Below are positions 8,829 through 18,231 of a stretch of DNA of 64,000 bases, piece by piece. The notes under the pieces were generated by a model. It was given only the letters and a program-made list of their open reading frames with translations, did no database searches and was not told the DNA's origin. The translations under genes and the position numbers were made by a program. The stretch comes from CACIAM-69d sp001698445 (GTDB lineage: Bacteria > Cyanobacteriota > Cyanobacteriia > CACIAM-69d), in the NCBI RefSeq assembly GCF_043235035.1, contig NZ_JAZAQF010000078.1, forward strand, positions 217,145-281,144, in the 5' to 3' direction. Within the stretch, counting starts at the first letter, position 1. Each line of letters starts with the position of its first letter.

Positions 8829-10307
8829 TTAAGCCTGCTGAATCCACACCGACACCGATCCCCCGGCACAGCGGAACTCACCCCAGCCCCACTCGTTGGT
8901 GTAAACCAGCTCCTTCACATGATCCGTTAGGTCATAGAACGTGGCGTTTGATCGCCCCGTTTCCATCCAAAGGCTGCTGGGGCCACCGTTGCTCAACACC
9001 ACCGCCATGCTCAGGGGATGAGTAGCATCGCCTAACCGAGTCCAGCCGATCGTGTTGCTGCCAGAGAAGTAGTCATACTGCGGCCCCCAACCAAAGCGCC
9101 GACGGGCATAAAGAAACTTATCCAACAGCCAATTGTGTTTGGACAGCGAAACGGTGTGTTGATGGCCATCCCGTCCCCGATCGGTATATTCCGTGCCGTA
9201 ATAGTCCCCGTAGAACACACAGGGATAGCCCTCCCGCCGCAGCAAAATGATCGCGTAGGCAAGGGGTTTAAACCAAGCCTCCACAGGCGATTCCAGGGCT
9301 TGCAGAGGTTGGCTGTTGTGGTTGTCCACAAAGGTGACGGCCAAAGTGGGCTGCTGTTGCATCAGGGTGCGATCGAGAATGGTGCGCAGGTCATAGGCAC
9401 TGCCCGATCGACTGGCTTGGTGGAAGTTGTAGTGCAACGGCACATCAAACAGCGACATCCGCCCCTCCGTGGCAGCCAAATACCGATGCAGGGCCTCCAC
9501 GTCGTTTTCCCAATATTCCCCCACCGCAAACAGCTTCCGATGGGGACAGTGATGGCGCACCGCATCGAGCCACTCATTGAAAAAGCTCGATCGAATGTAC
9601 TTCACCGCATCCAGCCGAAAGCCATCCGTGCCCAGGGTGTCTTGGATCCATTTGCCCCAATGCACTAGTTCTTGGCGCACTTCCGGGTGATTCGTATCCA
9701 AATCGCAAGCCATCAAAAAGTCATAGTGGCTATAGCGATGGCTCACTTCCGACTCGAAAATTTTGGGACTGAGGCGATAAACGGCGTGATCGTCCGGATC
9801 GTCGGCATTGTGGTTCACCGAATCAAAACAGCGGGCATCCCACTTCATGGCCGAGTAGCGATCGCCCCGACCGAGAAAGGTGAACTTCGACCAAATGCTA
9901 ATTTCCCGGGCTTCCCCCAGTTCCCAATTGCGGTTATCACTGGCAACGGGCGTGGCCCACACCGTTTCCGTGGCATCGCCCCCATTTTTGTGATTAAACG
10001 CCGTGTCCAAATAAACCTGCAAACCCGCTGCCCGCGAGGCTTTCACGGCCGCGATCAGCTCTTCCTTTGTGCCATATTTGGTGCGAATGGTGCCTTTTTG
10101 GTCAAACTCGCCTAAATCAAACAGGTCATAGGTGCCGTAGCCCACATCAGAGCTGCTGGTGCCCTTATAAACCGGCGGTAACCAAAGGGCCGTGATGCCT
10201 TTTGCGGCCAACTCCCGAGCTTGATCCTGCACCTGACCCCAAAGGGAGCCATCGGCGGGGCAGTACCACTCGAAGTACTGCATGATGACACCGTTTGTTT
10301 CTACCAT
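8829..10307 (-). CDS. Cytoplasmic alpha-amylase (GH13_5 type) with atypical third catalytic site
   Basis: The 492-residue protein has no signal peptide and resembles cytoplasmic AmyA and Bacillus liquefying amylases: start GVIMQYFEWY, region I DTAFNHK (residues 101-107), region II GFRLDAVKY with nucleophile Asp233, region III AVGEYW with acid/base Glu264, then WFKPLAYAIILLRREGYPCVFYGDYYG. Region IV reads FVDNHNS, so residue 331 is Asn (AAC, 9315-9317) where the family has the transition-state-stabilising Asp. The rest of the protein looks intact and under selection. It would act on glycogen-derived alpha-1,4 glucans if active. Activity may be reduced or altered. Confidence 0.88.
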   Translation of the reverse strand: MVETNGVIMQYFEWYCPADGSLWGQVQDQARELAAKGITALWLPPVYKGTSSSDVGYGTYDLFDLGEFDQKGTIRTKYGTKEELIAAVKASRAAGLQVYLDTAFNHKNGGDATETVWATPVASDNRNWELGEAREISIWSKFTFLGRGDRYSAMKWDARCFDSVNHNADDPDDHAVYRLSPKIFESEVSHRYSHYDFLMACDLDTNHPEVRQELVHWGKWIQDTLGTDGFRLDAVKYIRSSFFNEWLDAVRHHCPHRKLFAVGEYWENDVEALHRYLAATEGRMSLFDVPLHYNFHQASRSGSAYDLRTILDRTLMQQQPTLAVTFVDNHNSQPLQALESPVEAWFKPLAYAIILLRREGYPCVFYGDYYGTEYTDRGRDGHQHTVSLSKHNWLLDKFLYARRRFGWGPQYDYFSGSNTIGWTRLGDATHPLSMAVVLSNGGPSSLWMETGRSNATFYDLTDHVKELVYTNEWGWGEFRCAGGSVSVWIQQA

Positions 10308-10500
10308 GACCGTTTTCTCCGCTTCCTGGGCTGGCCCTTATCCATGACTGTAGGCCGATCGCCCAGAACTCAGCCCGGTAGTTTGCACAAACTTAAACTC
10401 TTTCAGAAAGGGGGCCAATGAACGGATTGGTCGCGATGGCTTTGAGGGGGATGTTGGTGGGTTGGGTGTCAGCAAGCGGTCACGAGAAGGCGGCAGTGGC

Positions 10501-12987
10501 CTAGCTCACGGCAGCCACAGCCTGGGAAAGGGCCGGACTGGGAATGTCTTGATGAATCGGGATTTCGATATGAAATGCTGTGCCACGCCCCACCTGCGAA
10601 TCAAACCAGAGCCGCCCTCGATGGGTTTGATGAATGACTTGGTGACTGATTGAAAGCCCCAAACCTGTGCCCTTGCCCACGGGTTTTGAAGTCACAAAAG
10701 AATTGAAGACCTGCCCCTGCAAATGTTCAGGAATGCCACTACCATTATCGGCGATCGTGATCCGAATCAGCCGTCCTTCACAGAGGCGTGTTTGAATCCG
10801 AATAATGCCAGGATTTTCCCGAATTTCATCAAAAGTCCAACCGGATTGGGATTCTTCGATCGCGTCGATCGCATTGCTCAAAAGGTTCATGAACACCTGA
10901 TTCAGGGGCCCTAAACAACATTCCACCAAGGGCAAATCCGCATATTCTCGCAACACCTGAATTTCCGGCCGTTCACTGGAAGCCTTAATGCGATGGTTCA
11001 AGATAATTAAGGTGCTGTCGAGTCCTTCATGGATATTGGTCACCTGAAAATCGTTGTCATTGGCTCGCGAGAAGGATCGGAGCGATCGCACAATATCCCG
11101 CACGCGCTCGGATCCCAATCGCATTGATCGCACCATTTGGGTCAAATCATCCAACAGAAAATCAGGATCAACTTCCTCCAACACCTCTTGTAACTCGTCC
11201 GGTACTTCGGGAAAGTAATGTTGATAGCTGCGAATGATGCGGCCCAAATCCTGAACATAGTGGCCCAGGTGTTCCACATTGCCGGAGATAAAGCTAATGG
11301 GATTATTAATTTCGTGGGCTACCCCTGCCAACATTTGCCCAACCGCCGCCATTTTTTCGCTTTGAATCACCTGAAGTTGGGTATCTTTCAGTTGATTCAG
11401 GGTATTTTGCAAAGAGCTAAGCGAGGTTTCCAATTGCCGATACATGGCTTGGAAAGCATCTTGCAAAAGATCAATTTCATCGAGTCCCAGGGTGGGATCA
11501 ATCGCAGTGGCAGACTTGGTTGCTAAGGCTGCGGAAGGGTCGATCGCCCCCACCGCGCCCGCTCCTGCGCCGGGAAAGGGCGGCGCGGCGCTGGCCAAGG
11601 TAGCCATAGGGGCGATCGATTCGGGCGATCGCGCCGACTCTGGCCCTTTGGGGTTGCTGGGGATTCCCCCTGCCGGGGGCGATGTTTCCTCTTCATTGGT
11701 AATTCCGCTAGCAAGCAGCGCCATTTGGCTGCTGTGAACCAGTTCCCGGCAGCCATCAATCATGGGCTTCAAGCGCTGATTCAACCGGTGCACAAAAAAC
11801 CAAATGCTGCCCAACAGCACCAAACTGGCCACCAAGCTGGTTCCCAAGGCCGTTTGGAAAATGGGGGTAAACAGTCGGCGGCGCGGCACCACCGCCACCA
11901 TCATCCAGTCTGTTCCCGCGATCGGGCGATAGGCCAAAAACTCAGCGGGAGTTGTCCGAAAACCCAACCGAGATTGGCGAATTTTGGGCCAAATTCGTTC
12001 CAGGGAGGGAATTTTCTGGTAGCTCGATAGGCCCGTGGCCCGCTGCGGATCCGGTGGATAGGCCAGCAGTTCCCCCTCATAGCTCAGCAGCACGAAATAG
12101 CCGTCCTGCCCCAACACCGGCCGCGCCAAACGTTCACTAAGGTTGGTGATGTCAATATCCGCCACCGTGGATCCCACCTTGTGGCGATCGCGACTGCGCA
12201 CCGGACTCAGCAGCGTCACCAGCACCTGTTGATTCCAGCGGTAGGGCTTGAGCCACCTTGGCTCCGCCGCACTTGCCTCCTTAGGGGACACCAGGCGGGC
12301 TTCCGAAGGGGTGAGTCGCTCCGTCAGGGACTCGGTGCGATCGAGCTGGGCCAAGCGATCGGGGGTTGAAGGCGTGGCCGTGGGCGATGGAGTAGAAGGG
12401 GGAATACCATCGCGGATCAACACATAGGGCGGAGCCAGCCGCTTATGGATCATGCTTGGCTCCGAAAAAGCGGTTTTCGGTTCCGACACCGTGGATCGGG
12501 GGCCAGCGGGCGTGGGCCGCGATCGCCCTAATTCCGAAGCCCGGTTTACCAACCGCTGCGGCACGATCGAATAATACGGATCGAACTGCTCCCGGCCCTT
12601 CAGCAGGGCAAACGGTTCCTGTTGCAACCCCAAACCCGCCACCAGAGGCGGCCGGTTTTTCAAAAATTCCAAAATAATCTGTTCACAACTTTGGGCGATC
12701 GCCGCCTCATCCTGGCCCAGTCGGCTGACCTCATAGACAGCAACCCCGAACCCATCCGCAAATTCTTCCACCTGCTTCAGATCGCTTTCGAGGCCTTGCA
12801 CCTCAATCCTCAGGGTTTTTTGAATCTCATCAACCGTCTGATCCTTCAGCAGGTTGTAAGTAATCCCGGTCATGATGCCCAGCGTTGACAAAATGCCCAG
12901 CATCGTCCACAAGAGCATCTGAGCACCAATGGAAGAAAGCCTCGTGGCCTTCAGAATCAGTAGCAGTTCAAAGACGCGATGTCTCAT
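10501..12987 (-). CDS. Membrane sensor histidine kinase with Cache-like periplasmic domain
   Basis: The 828-residue protein has a TM segment (about residues 22-45), a large extracytoplasmic region of Cache type (to about 375) and a second TM (LVASLVLLGSIWFFV). Next come a Pro/Ala-rich linker of about 80 residues, a coiled coil, and a kinase core. The phospho-acceptor is His558 in VAHEINNPI; the N box (NQVFMNLLSNAID), G1 (ITIADNGSGI) and GTGLGLSI are all present. It probably phosphorylates a response regulator. The OmpR-type regulator at 14069-14791, on the same strand 1.1 kb upstream, is a possible partner but is not clearly in the same operon. The long linker splits the usual HAMP position. 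Confidence 0.87.
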   Translation of the reverse strand: MRHRVFELLLILKATRLSSIGAQMLLWTMLGILSTLGIMTGITYNLLKDQTVDEIQKTLRIEVQGLESDLKQVEEFADGFGVAVYEVSRLGQDEAAIAQSCEQIILEFLKNRPPLVAGLGLQQEPFALLKGREQFDPYYSIVPQRLVNRASELGRSRPTPAGPRSTVSEPKTAFSEPSMIHKRLAPPYVLIRDGIPPSTPSPTATPSTPDRLAQLDRTESLTERLTPSEARLVSPKEASAAEPRWLKPYRWNQQVLVTLLSPVRSRDRHKVGSTVADIDITNLSERLARPVLGQDGYFVLLSYEGELLAYPPDPQRATGLSSYQKIPSLERIWPKIRQSRLGFRTTPAEFLAYRPIAGTDWMMVAVVPRRRLFTPIFQTALGTSLVASLVLLGSIWFFVHRLNQRLKPMIDGCRELVHSSQMALLASGITNEEETSPPAGGIPSNPKGPESARSPESIAPMATLASAAPPFPGAGAGAVGAIDPSAALATKSATAIDPTLGLDEIDLLQDAFQAMYRQLETSLSSLQNTLNQLKDTQLQVIQSEKMAAVGQMLAGVAHEINNPISFISGNVEHLGHYVQDLGRIIRSYQHYFPEVPDELQEVLEEVDPDFLLDDLTQMVRSMRLGSERVRDIVRSLRSFSRANDNDFQVTNIHEGLDSTLIILNHRIKASSERPEIQVLREYADLPLVECCLGPLNQVFMNLLSNAIDAIEESQSGWTFDEIRENPGIIRIQTRLCEGRLIRITIADNGSGIPEHLQGQVFNSFVTSKPVGKGTGLGLSISHQVIHQTHRGRLWFDSQVGRGTAFHIEIPIHQDIPSPALSQAVAAVS

Positions 12988-13762
12988 GTGGTCAAGAGGG
13001 GGTGAAGACGCGATGCTGATTGGCCAATAGAATGACCATCACTGCAAAACTAGGTAATCTCGGGGTGCGATGGCATGACAATGCCTCAGCTCTCTCGACA
13101 ACTACACATTTCCTATATCTCAATCAAATTTTGCAGATTCGGGAAACTTCAGAACTTTCTGACCCATCTCATTTTAACGACCTCATCCTGATGACGGACT
13201 TTTGATGGAATTTCGGCTAGATCTAGTCTCCAAATGCATCTTTAGCGACAAAATGAGTCGTTGGCAACTGAAGGATAAACCCAATAATTTAGGTTTTTTT
13301 CGATTGCTGTTGTAAAGGATGATGCAATGACGATCAAAACAGGAATCGCCTAATACTAATTTGTTAGGCTTTTCTGAAAATTGACTAAAACCAAAAAAGA
13401 ATAATGAGAAATGACTGCAATCTTGAGCCATTCCTTCAATTAATCATTTTTGAAATTAGTCATTTTTGAAATTATTGGTTCACTCTGAATTTACTCCTAA
13501 ATTTACTCCTCATCAAACTTCTTCAAGATTGACAAATTTCTCTTGAGAATTGGTGCAATTGACTATTGCCTGAAAACTACCGAATTAGGGCATTAGCTAA
13601 ACGGTCTGGAATGCACCCATGGGGAGTAGAAAGGACAATTTGATTTATCCAAAATTCCCCTTAGCTTAGGAGATCACCTGGCCTGATCTTGTATTCAAGG
13701 CTACCGTATTCCGATGATGATGCTCGGGATTCGCGCCCCAGGTTTCACAAGGCCTTGCGCGA

Positions 13763-13774
13763 AGGATGTCTGAA
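13763..13774 (+). repeat. Solo copy of the element terminus AGGATGTCTGAA
   Basis: These 12 bases are the exact reverse complement of 14037-14048, the right end of the adjacent inverted-repeat element, and match the left end of the copy at 29747. It may be the outer end of a decayed second copy. Confidence 0.6.
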
Positions 13775-13913
13775 AAGCCAGAGTTGACGGCGAGAAAACG
13801 GGCTACCTTCGCTGATGCAATGCTGATTCAACATTGACGATTGGGTTTTGAAGTCCCGATCGACCGCCCGATCGACCGCCCCAGCATTTCCCTCTAAATA
13901 CCCTCGGTAATCC

Positions 13914-14053
13914 TTAGAGGATGGCTAAAAAGCCGAAACTGCCACCTTATGGGTTTGCATTGAGCGACGAAGACAAGAGGCTTAAGCCCCTTGCCCCTAC
14001 GGCTACTAGCCTCTTTGCAAGTACCCCAAGTTACTGTTCAGACATCCTCTTAG
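13914..14053. mobile_element. MITE-like inverted-repeat element, copy A (140 bp)
   Basis: The ends are imperfect inverted repeats: left TTAGAGGATGGCTAAAAAG, right (read on the minus strand) CTAAGAGGATGTCTGAACAG. The centre contains the near-palindrome AAGAGGCTTAAGCCCCTTG. The copy at 29747-29880 has the same ends and the same central word in the same order but a divergent sequence between them. It carries no gene; a 60-codon frame running through it is not a protein I recognise. The pattern fits a small non-mobile derivative of an insertion sequence or a cyanobacterial palindromic repeat. Confidence 0.6.
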
Positions 14054-14068
14054 AACATCCTATTGAGC

Positions 14069-14791
14069 CTATTGAGCCGGTGGTGCAGCATCGGGAGGAT
14101 TAAATCGATAACCAACTCCACGCACCGTTTGGATAATTTGGGTTTTCGCGCCTGCACTTTCCATCTTTTTGCGAATTTGACCAATGTGGACATCAACAAC
14201 CCGTTGGTCGCCCACATAGTCGTAATCCCAAACTCTTTGCAAAAGTTCTTGGCGATTCCAGACTCGTCCTGGATGATTGGCCAAAAAATGCAAAATATTG
14301 AACTCTAAGGCCGTTAGGGTAATTAATTGATCATCAAGGGTGACTTCGTGGCGTTCTGGATCGATGATTAGACTGCCAAAGTTAAGGGAAGGTTGCGGTA
14401 AATCGCGCGGAGAATTGCCCCGACCCCGCTTGAGAATGGCACTAACTCGCACCCCTAATTCCATCAAGCTAAAGGGCTTTGTCAGGTAATCATCTGCTCC
14501 TTGGCGAAACCCCTTAATCTTATCGGCTTCATCGGAACGACTGGTGAGCATCAAAACGTAGACACCCGTTTTGGCTTGCATTTCTCGACACAGTTCGTAC
14601 CCCGTTGCATCCGGTAGATTGACATCCAAAATCACCAGATCGGGTTGAAACTTTTCAAAGAGCGCTAAGGCCGTCTTCCCGTCAGGAGCCGACTCCATTT
14701 GATATTGCTGCTTGCTTAAGAAGCGATGGATCAACTTTCGGATCGCTGGATCGTCATCCACAACCAGCAGCTTTGGAGGCGTGTCAGTCAT
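14069..14791 (-). CDS. OmpR/PhoB-family response regulator
   Basis: The 240-residue protein has a receiver domain (acidic pocket VVDDDP, phospho-acceptor Asp in VILDVNLPD, Thr/Ser in LMLTSRSD, Lys in YLTKPFS) and a winged-helix DNA-binding domain (LTALEFNILHFLANHPGRVWNRQELLQRVW; VRGVGYRF). It should bind DNA as a dimer when phosphorylated. The C-terminus ends in a short Pro/Ala tail. It lies on the same strand as the sensor kinase at 10501-12987, 1.1 kb downstream, which may be its partner. It is not close enough to RpaA or RpaB by eye to give a name. Confidence 0.92.
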   Translation of the reverse strand: MTDTPPKLLVVDDDPAIRKLIHRFLSKQQYQMESAPDGKTALALFEKFQPDLVILDVNLPDATGYELCREMQAKTGVYVLMLTSRSDEADKIKGFRQGADDYLTKPFSLMELGVRVSAILKRGRGNSPRDLPQPSLNFGSLIIDPERHEVTLDDQLITLTALEFNILHFLANHPGRVWNRQELLQRVWDYDYVGDQRVVDVHIGQIRKKMESAGAKTQIIQTVRGVGYRFNPPDAAPPAQ

Positions 14792-15622
14792 CGCTTTGAA
14801 GCCAAGATAATCGGCAGAGAAATATTATGGGGCCATTGGGGGTGCGACGGTCATCGCGGGGTGGGGATTTGGGTAGCTGTGATGAACCCAAATAAATAGG
14901 GGCTGCTCAATTGTGCCCCTTTCACTCAATCAGGTGCAAATCGTGGCCCAATGATCCAACTAGAATTTGTCCAAATTTGTCCAAATAGGATGATTGTCCA
15001 AATCATTTGCGGGGCTAATTGGGGTTGCACGCCAGTTTATTGACCCTTTCTACGGGGATCAGGGATCAACCGGATGTGACCAAACGCATCTTTAGCGCAT
15101 TTGGGTGCTTGATCGCTTGCGGGGGAGTGTTTAGGAAAGTTTTGGACAGTGGACTGCATGTTATTGCGCGTATTCTATCAAACCGGCACTATTTCACTAA
15201 CGGTTGCGGCGATTCGCTTTTGACCAACTGATGATTGGCAATTGATGGGCCATCATCCCAAACCCTTGGGGGCTGACTGGTGCAAGGTTTTGGCCCAAGG
15301 ATCCGACTTGTCTGGCGCGGTGGGCCGATTCCTATAGATCCAGATAGATCCGGATAGATCCAGTAGATCTGGCTGAAGATTCGGCTATCTGGCGCAAGGC
15401 TTGGGGGGCAAACTGGTTCAATGATGAGGACTTGTTGCCAATCCGAACTGCTCAGGTGCCGGTTGCTTAGAATTTAGACTAGATTTAAATAGTGTTTTCA
15501 CGGTATTAGGGCGATCGCCAAGTGCCGCGATCATGCAGTGATCACTAAAACAGTACTGAACAGATAGCGTCGAAGTCGCTGTTTCACTCGATCGCCGCCA
15601 AGAGACTAGCCCCACCCAACGC
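14792..15622. other. 830-bp divergent intergenic region
   Basis: It separates the response regulator gene (leftward) from the CPP1-like gene (rightward) and should contain both promoters. Direct copies of TTTGTCCAAA-like words occur at 14965-15005. A 10-bp minisatellite lies at 15334-15371. I see no credible gene. Confidence 0.6.
15334..15371 (+). repeat. 10-bp tandem repeat (ATAGATCCRG)
   Basis: Three near-identical 10-bp units, ATAGATCCAG, ATAGATCCGG and ATAGATCCAG, are followed by a decayed fourth. It is intergenic, upstream of the CPP1-like gene. Confidence 0.75.
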
Positions 15623-16243
15623 ATGAGCAACCCGAACCCCTACGAACAGCTTGGCGTGACCGAGGATGCGTCTTTTGATGAGATTCAATCGGCGCGCAAT
15701 CGGCTCCTCAAGGAACATGAAACAGACCGCCAACGGATGGAAGCGGTTGAAATGGCCTATGACGCAGTGTTGATGGATCGGCTGCGGCTGCGGCAGGAGG
15801 GACGAATTAAAGTCCCCGATCGAATCCGGTTTGCGGAGCAGGACGATCGCCCTGCGCCGGCCGCTCCCCAGCCCAGTCAGCCGCCGCAACTGCCCAATTG
15901 GTTAGCGGGGTCGATCGATCAGCCCACCCGTACCGATTGGATCCAGGCCGGCGGCACGTTTTCGGTGCTGTTGGTGCTGGGGTTGTTGAACCCTGGTGGT
16001 GATGGTGCGCTGCTGCAATTGGTGCTGGCGATCGGGGCAGGGGCGAGCTTGTTTTTCCTCAATCGCAAGGAACGGCGTTTTGGCCGAGCGGTGTTGCTGA
16101 CGCTGCTGGGGCTGATTGGCGGTCTGATTTTGGGTTCGTTGATCACGGGTCTGATTCCGCCTGTGGTTGGCTTGCGCACGGAGCAGTTGGTGGCGGTGGT
16201 GACGCTGATTATCCTTTGGCTTACCAGTTGCTTGTTGCGATAA
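15623..16243 (+). CDS. CPP1-like (DUF3353) J-like membrane chaperone
   Basis: The first 70 residues form a degenerate J-like domain (NPYEQLGVTEDASFDEIQSARNRLL) without the HPD motif. A Pro-rich linker follows, then about four TM segments from residue 110 on (FSVLLVLGLLNPG; LVLAIGAGASLFFL; VLLTLLGLIGGLILGSLI; VVTLIILWLTSCLL). This is the layout of the CPP1/DUF3353 family, whose plastid member protects protochlorophyllide oxidoreductase. A role in handling photosynthetic proteins at the membrane is inferred from that family. The gene ends at a strong bidirectional terminator. Confidence 0.85.
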   Translation: MSNPNPYEQLGVTEDASFDEIQSARNRLLKEHETDRQRMEAVEMAYDAVLMDRLRLRQEGRIKVPDRIRFAEQDDRPAPAAPQPSQPPQLPNWLAGSIDQPTRTDWIQAGGTFSVLLVLGLLNPGGDGALLQLVLAIGAGASLFFLNRKERRFGRAVLLTLLGLIGGLILGSLITGLIPPVVGLRTEQLVAVVTLIILWLTSCLLR

Positions 16244-16388
16244 GCAGGGCGATCGTCATTGCAGACAAGGGCCAAGACTCGGAATTCAAGAGCAAAATCC
16301 GAGGGCAAAATCCCAGGACAAAATTCAAGGCAAACGGCAACAATCAAGAACTAAAACTTGAAAGTTAGAGCCAAAACTTGAAAGCCAA

Positions 16389-16431
16389 AAATGCCCAGCG
16401 ATCAAGGATAACCGCTGATCGCTGGGCATTT
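16389..16431. terminator. Bidirectional hairpin terminator between convergent genes
   Basis: A perfect 16-bp stem (AAATGCCCAGCGATCA at 16389-16404 with its complement at 16416-16431) closes an 11-base loop. It lies between the CPP1-like gene and the convergent protease gene and has A- and T-rich outer ends on each side. Confidence 0.85.
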
Positions 16432-16476
16432 GCCGTTTAGAGGGGTTGGTTGCTGGTTAGTTCATGGAACGCTCCC

Positions 16477-17997
16477 CTAGTTGCTAACCTCGCGCACCGT
16501 GAGTTGATAGCGTCCTCGCCCTTGGGGATCATAGGCATTGACGATGATCCGGTAGGTTCCGGTGCTGGGTAACTGCACCACAAGAGCGGCGTTGGTGTTG
16601 GTGTCGCTGATGTCGTCGGCATCGGCCAGTTTTTCATCTTGGGGATCCGCCACCATGAGGTAGGGATCAAAGTCATTGCTCTCCAGCAGGATTTCAATTC
16701 GTTGGCCGGCCCGCCCATTGAATCGATATTCCTGGTAGGGGCTGTTGTCGGATTGCAGACGGGGCGAACTGGCGGTCAGGCTGCCGGAATCTTGCAGGAT
16801 GAGGGAGCCGGGCTGTATGCCGGGATTAGTGGCGGCGGGGCCACCCGATCTCGCCCGCAGGGTATAGCGTCCTTGTTGGTTGGTGGCGGCGGTATTTACA
16901 AACACGGTGTACAGACCGCTGCTGGGCAGGGTGGCGGTGATGCGGGCGTTGGTTTGGCCGCCGCTGTCGTCGTCCTGGGCTAGCTCTTCTCCGTCGGGAT
17001 TGAGCACGATCAGGTAAGCATCGAAGTCGCCGCTGGCCAGGTCGATCGTGACTTGGTTGCCCGCTTCGCCCGTGAAGGTGTAAATGTCGTAGAGGGTTTG
17101 GTCTTGGCTCAAAACCCGATCGCCCTCGGCCAGTTCGCCGACCAGGGGCTGATTATTCAAAGCCAGGGTGGTGACGGGGATGGAGGGGCGCAAATCTCCC
17201 GATCGCGCCTTGGCCAGAAAGTCCAACACGCGATCGGTGGAGATGGCGAAGCCAATGCCGATGTTGCCACCGCCGTCGCGATCGACATAGATCGAAGTGT
17301 TGACCCCAATCAGTTGCCCTTTGCTGTTGAGCAGTGGGCCGCCGGAGTTGCCGGGGTTGATGGCCGCGTCGGTTTGAATTAGCCCTTCAAGGTTGTCCAG
17401 ACGGCTGACAATGCCCACGGTGAAGGTGTTTTGGAATTTGCCAAAGGGATTCCCGATCGCAAAGGCCCGCTGCCCCACTTCCACGGAACCGGGCGGCGCA
17501 ATGGGCACCACCGGCAACCCACTCGCCCCCCGCAGCTTCAGCATGGCGAGGTCTAGGCTGCCTTCTGCAAATCCCAGAATATCCGCCTCAAATTTTTGAC
17601 CATCGGCCAACACCACGGTCACGGGGCTGGCGGCATCATCCACCACATGGGCGTTGGTCAGAATCAGGCCATCGGTGCTGACGATGCTGCCGCTGCCGGT
17701 GCTGCTGCTGGTTTCGATCGACACAACGGCGGGGCTGGCGGTGCGATAAACCCGCACGTTCACTTCTTCATCGCTGTTGCCTTGGGCCCGGTGACCGGGA
17801 ACCACGGGGCGCAACGGCTCGATCGACTCGTTCGCCGGGCCCAGCCGTCTTGCATCGGGGGGCATTTGCCGCGCTGCGCCGGGACTGGCTGCCCAGCCAA
17901 TGGAGCCGATCGAGAGGAGGATCATTCCTCCCAGCCCCCAGAGGGCATGGGGAAGCCGATATGGCGGCATAGGCTGCGATCGCTGATTGATACTCAT
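16477..17997 (-). CDS. HtrA/Deg-type trypsin-like serine protease with two PPC domains
   Basis: The protein has an N-terminal hydrophobic segment (LWGLGGMILLSIGSIGWAA, about residues 19-37) that exports or anchors it. A trypsin-like protease domain follows with the full triad: His117 in LTNAHVVDD, Asp149 in SLDLAML, Ser218 in GNSGGPLL. In place of PDZ domains it carries two beta-sandwich pre-peptidase C-terminal (PPC) domains, about residues 285-360 and 400-500, each with the DxYLIVLNPDGEELAQDDDSG-like pattern. It is probably a periplasmic or cell-surface protease. An in-frame GTG at 18027 would add 10 residues; the ATG at 17997 is preferred. Confidence 0.87.
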   Translation of the reverse strand: MSINQRSQPMPPYRLPHALWGLGGMILLSIGSIGWAASPGAARQMPPDARRLGPANESIEPLRPVVPGHRAQGNSDEEVNVRVYRTASPAVVSIETSSSTGSGSIVSTDGLILTNAHVVDDAASPVTVVLADGQKFEADILGFAEGSLDLAMLKLRGASGLPVVPIAPPGSVEVGQRAFAIGNPFGKFQNTFTVGIVSRLDNLEGLIQTDAAINPGNSGGPLLNSKGQLIGVNTSIYVDRDGGGNIGIGFAISTDRVLDFLAKARSGDLRPSIPVTTLALNNQPLVGELAEGDRVLSQDQTLYDIYTFTGEAGNQVTIDLASGDFDAYLIVLNPDGEELAQDDDSGGQTNARITATLPSSGLYTVFVNTAATNQQGRYTLRARSGGPAATNPGIQPGSLILQDSGSLTASSPRLQSDNSPYQEYRFNGRAGQRIEILLESNDFDPYLMVADPQDEKLADADDISDTNTNAALVVQLPSTGTYRIIVNAYDPQGRGRYQLTVREVSN

Positions 17998-18231
17998 GGC
18001 CCCAAACCCTTCTGCAACGATGGTCACAACGTGGTCACAACAAAACCGCCAGCGCCGGGCCCCGCTGGTGGGTGCGCTGGCGTTGGCATTGTACTTTTCT
18101 TGAACTTAGCAGACCGATCGGGAGATACCGATGCGATCGCAGACAAATCCTGTCTTGGTTTCTGTCTTAGCGGCTCGCTGGGTTGGTGGTTGGAAGCTGA
18201 AGAACGTGAGGTTAATCAACCGAAAATTCAC

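Larger units (their letters stand above)
12988..14068. other. 1.1-kb intergenic region with repeat elements
   Basis: No convincing gene is present on either strand. The 13.0-13.6 kb part is AT-rich compared with its neighbours and may hold the promoter of the kinase gene. The right part holds a 12-bp direct repeat (GATCGACCGCCC twice near 13858-13882) and the inverted-repeat element at 13914-14053. Confidence 0.6.

Noticed and set aside
13921..14103. 60-codon frame MAKKPKLPPYGFALSDEDKR...
   Set aside because: It lies almost wholly in the inverted-repeat element (13914-14053), and the other copy of the element does not preserve it.
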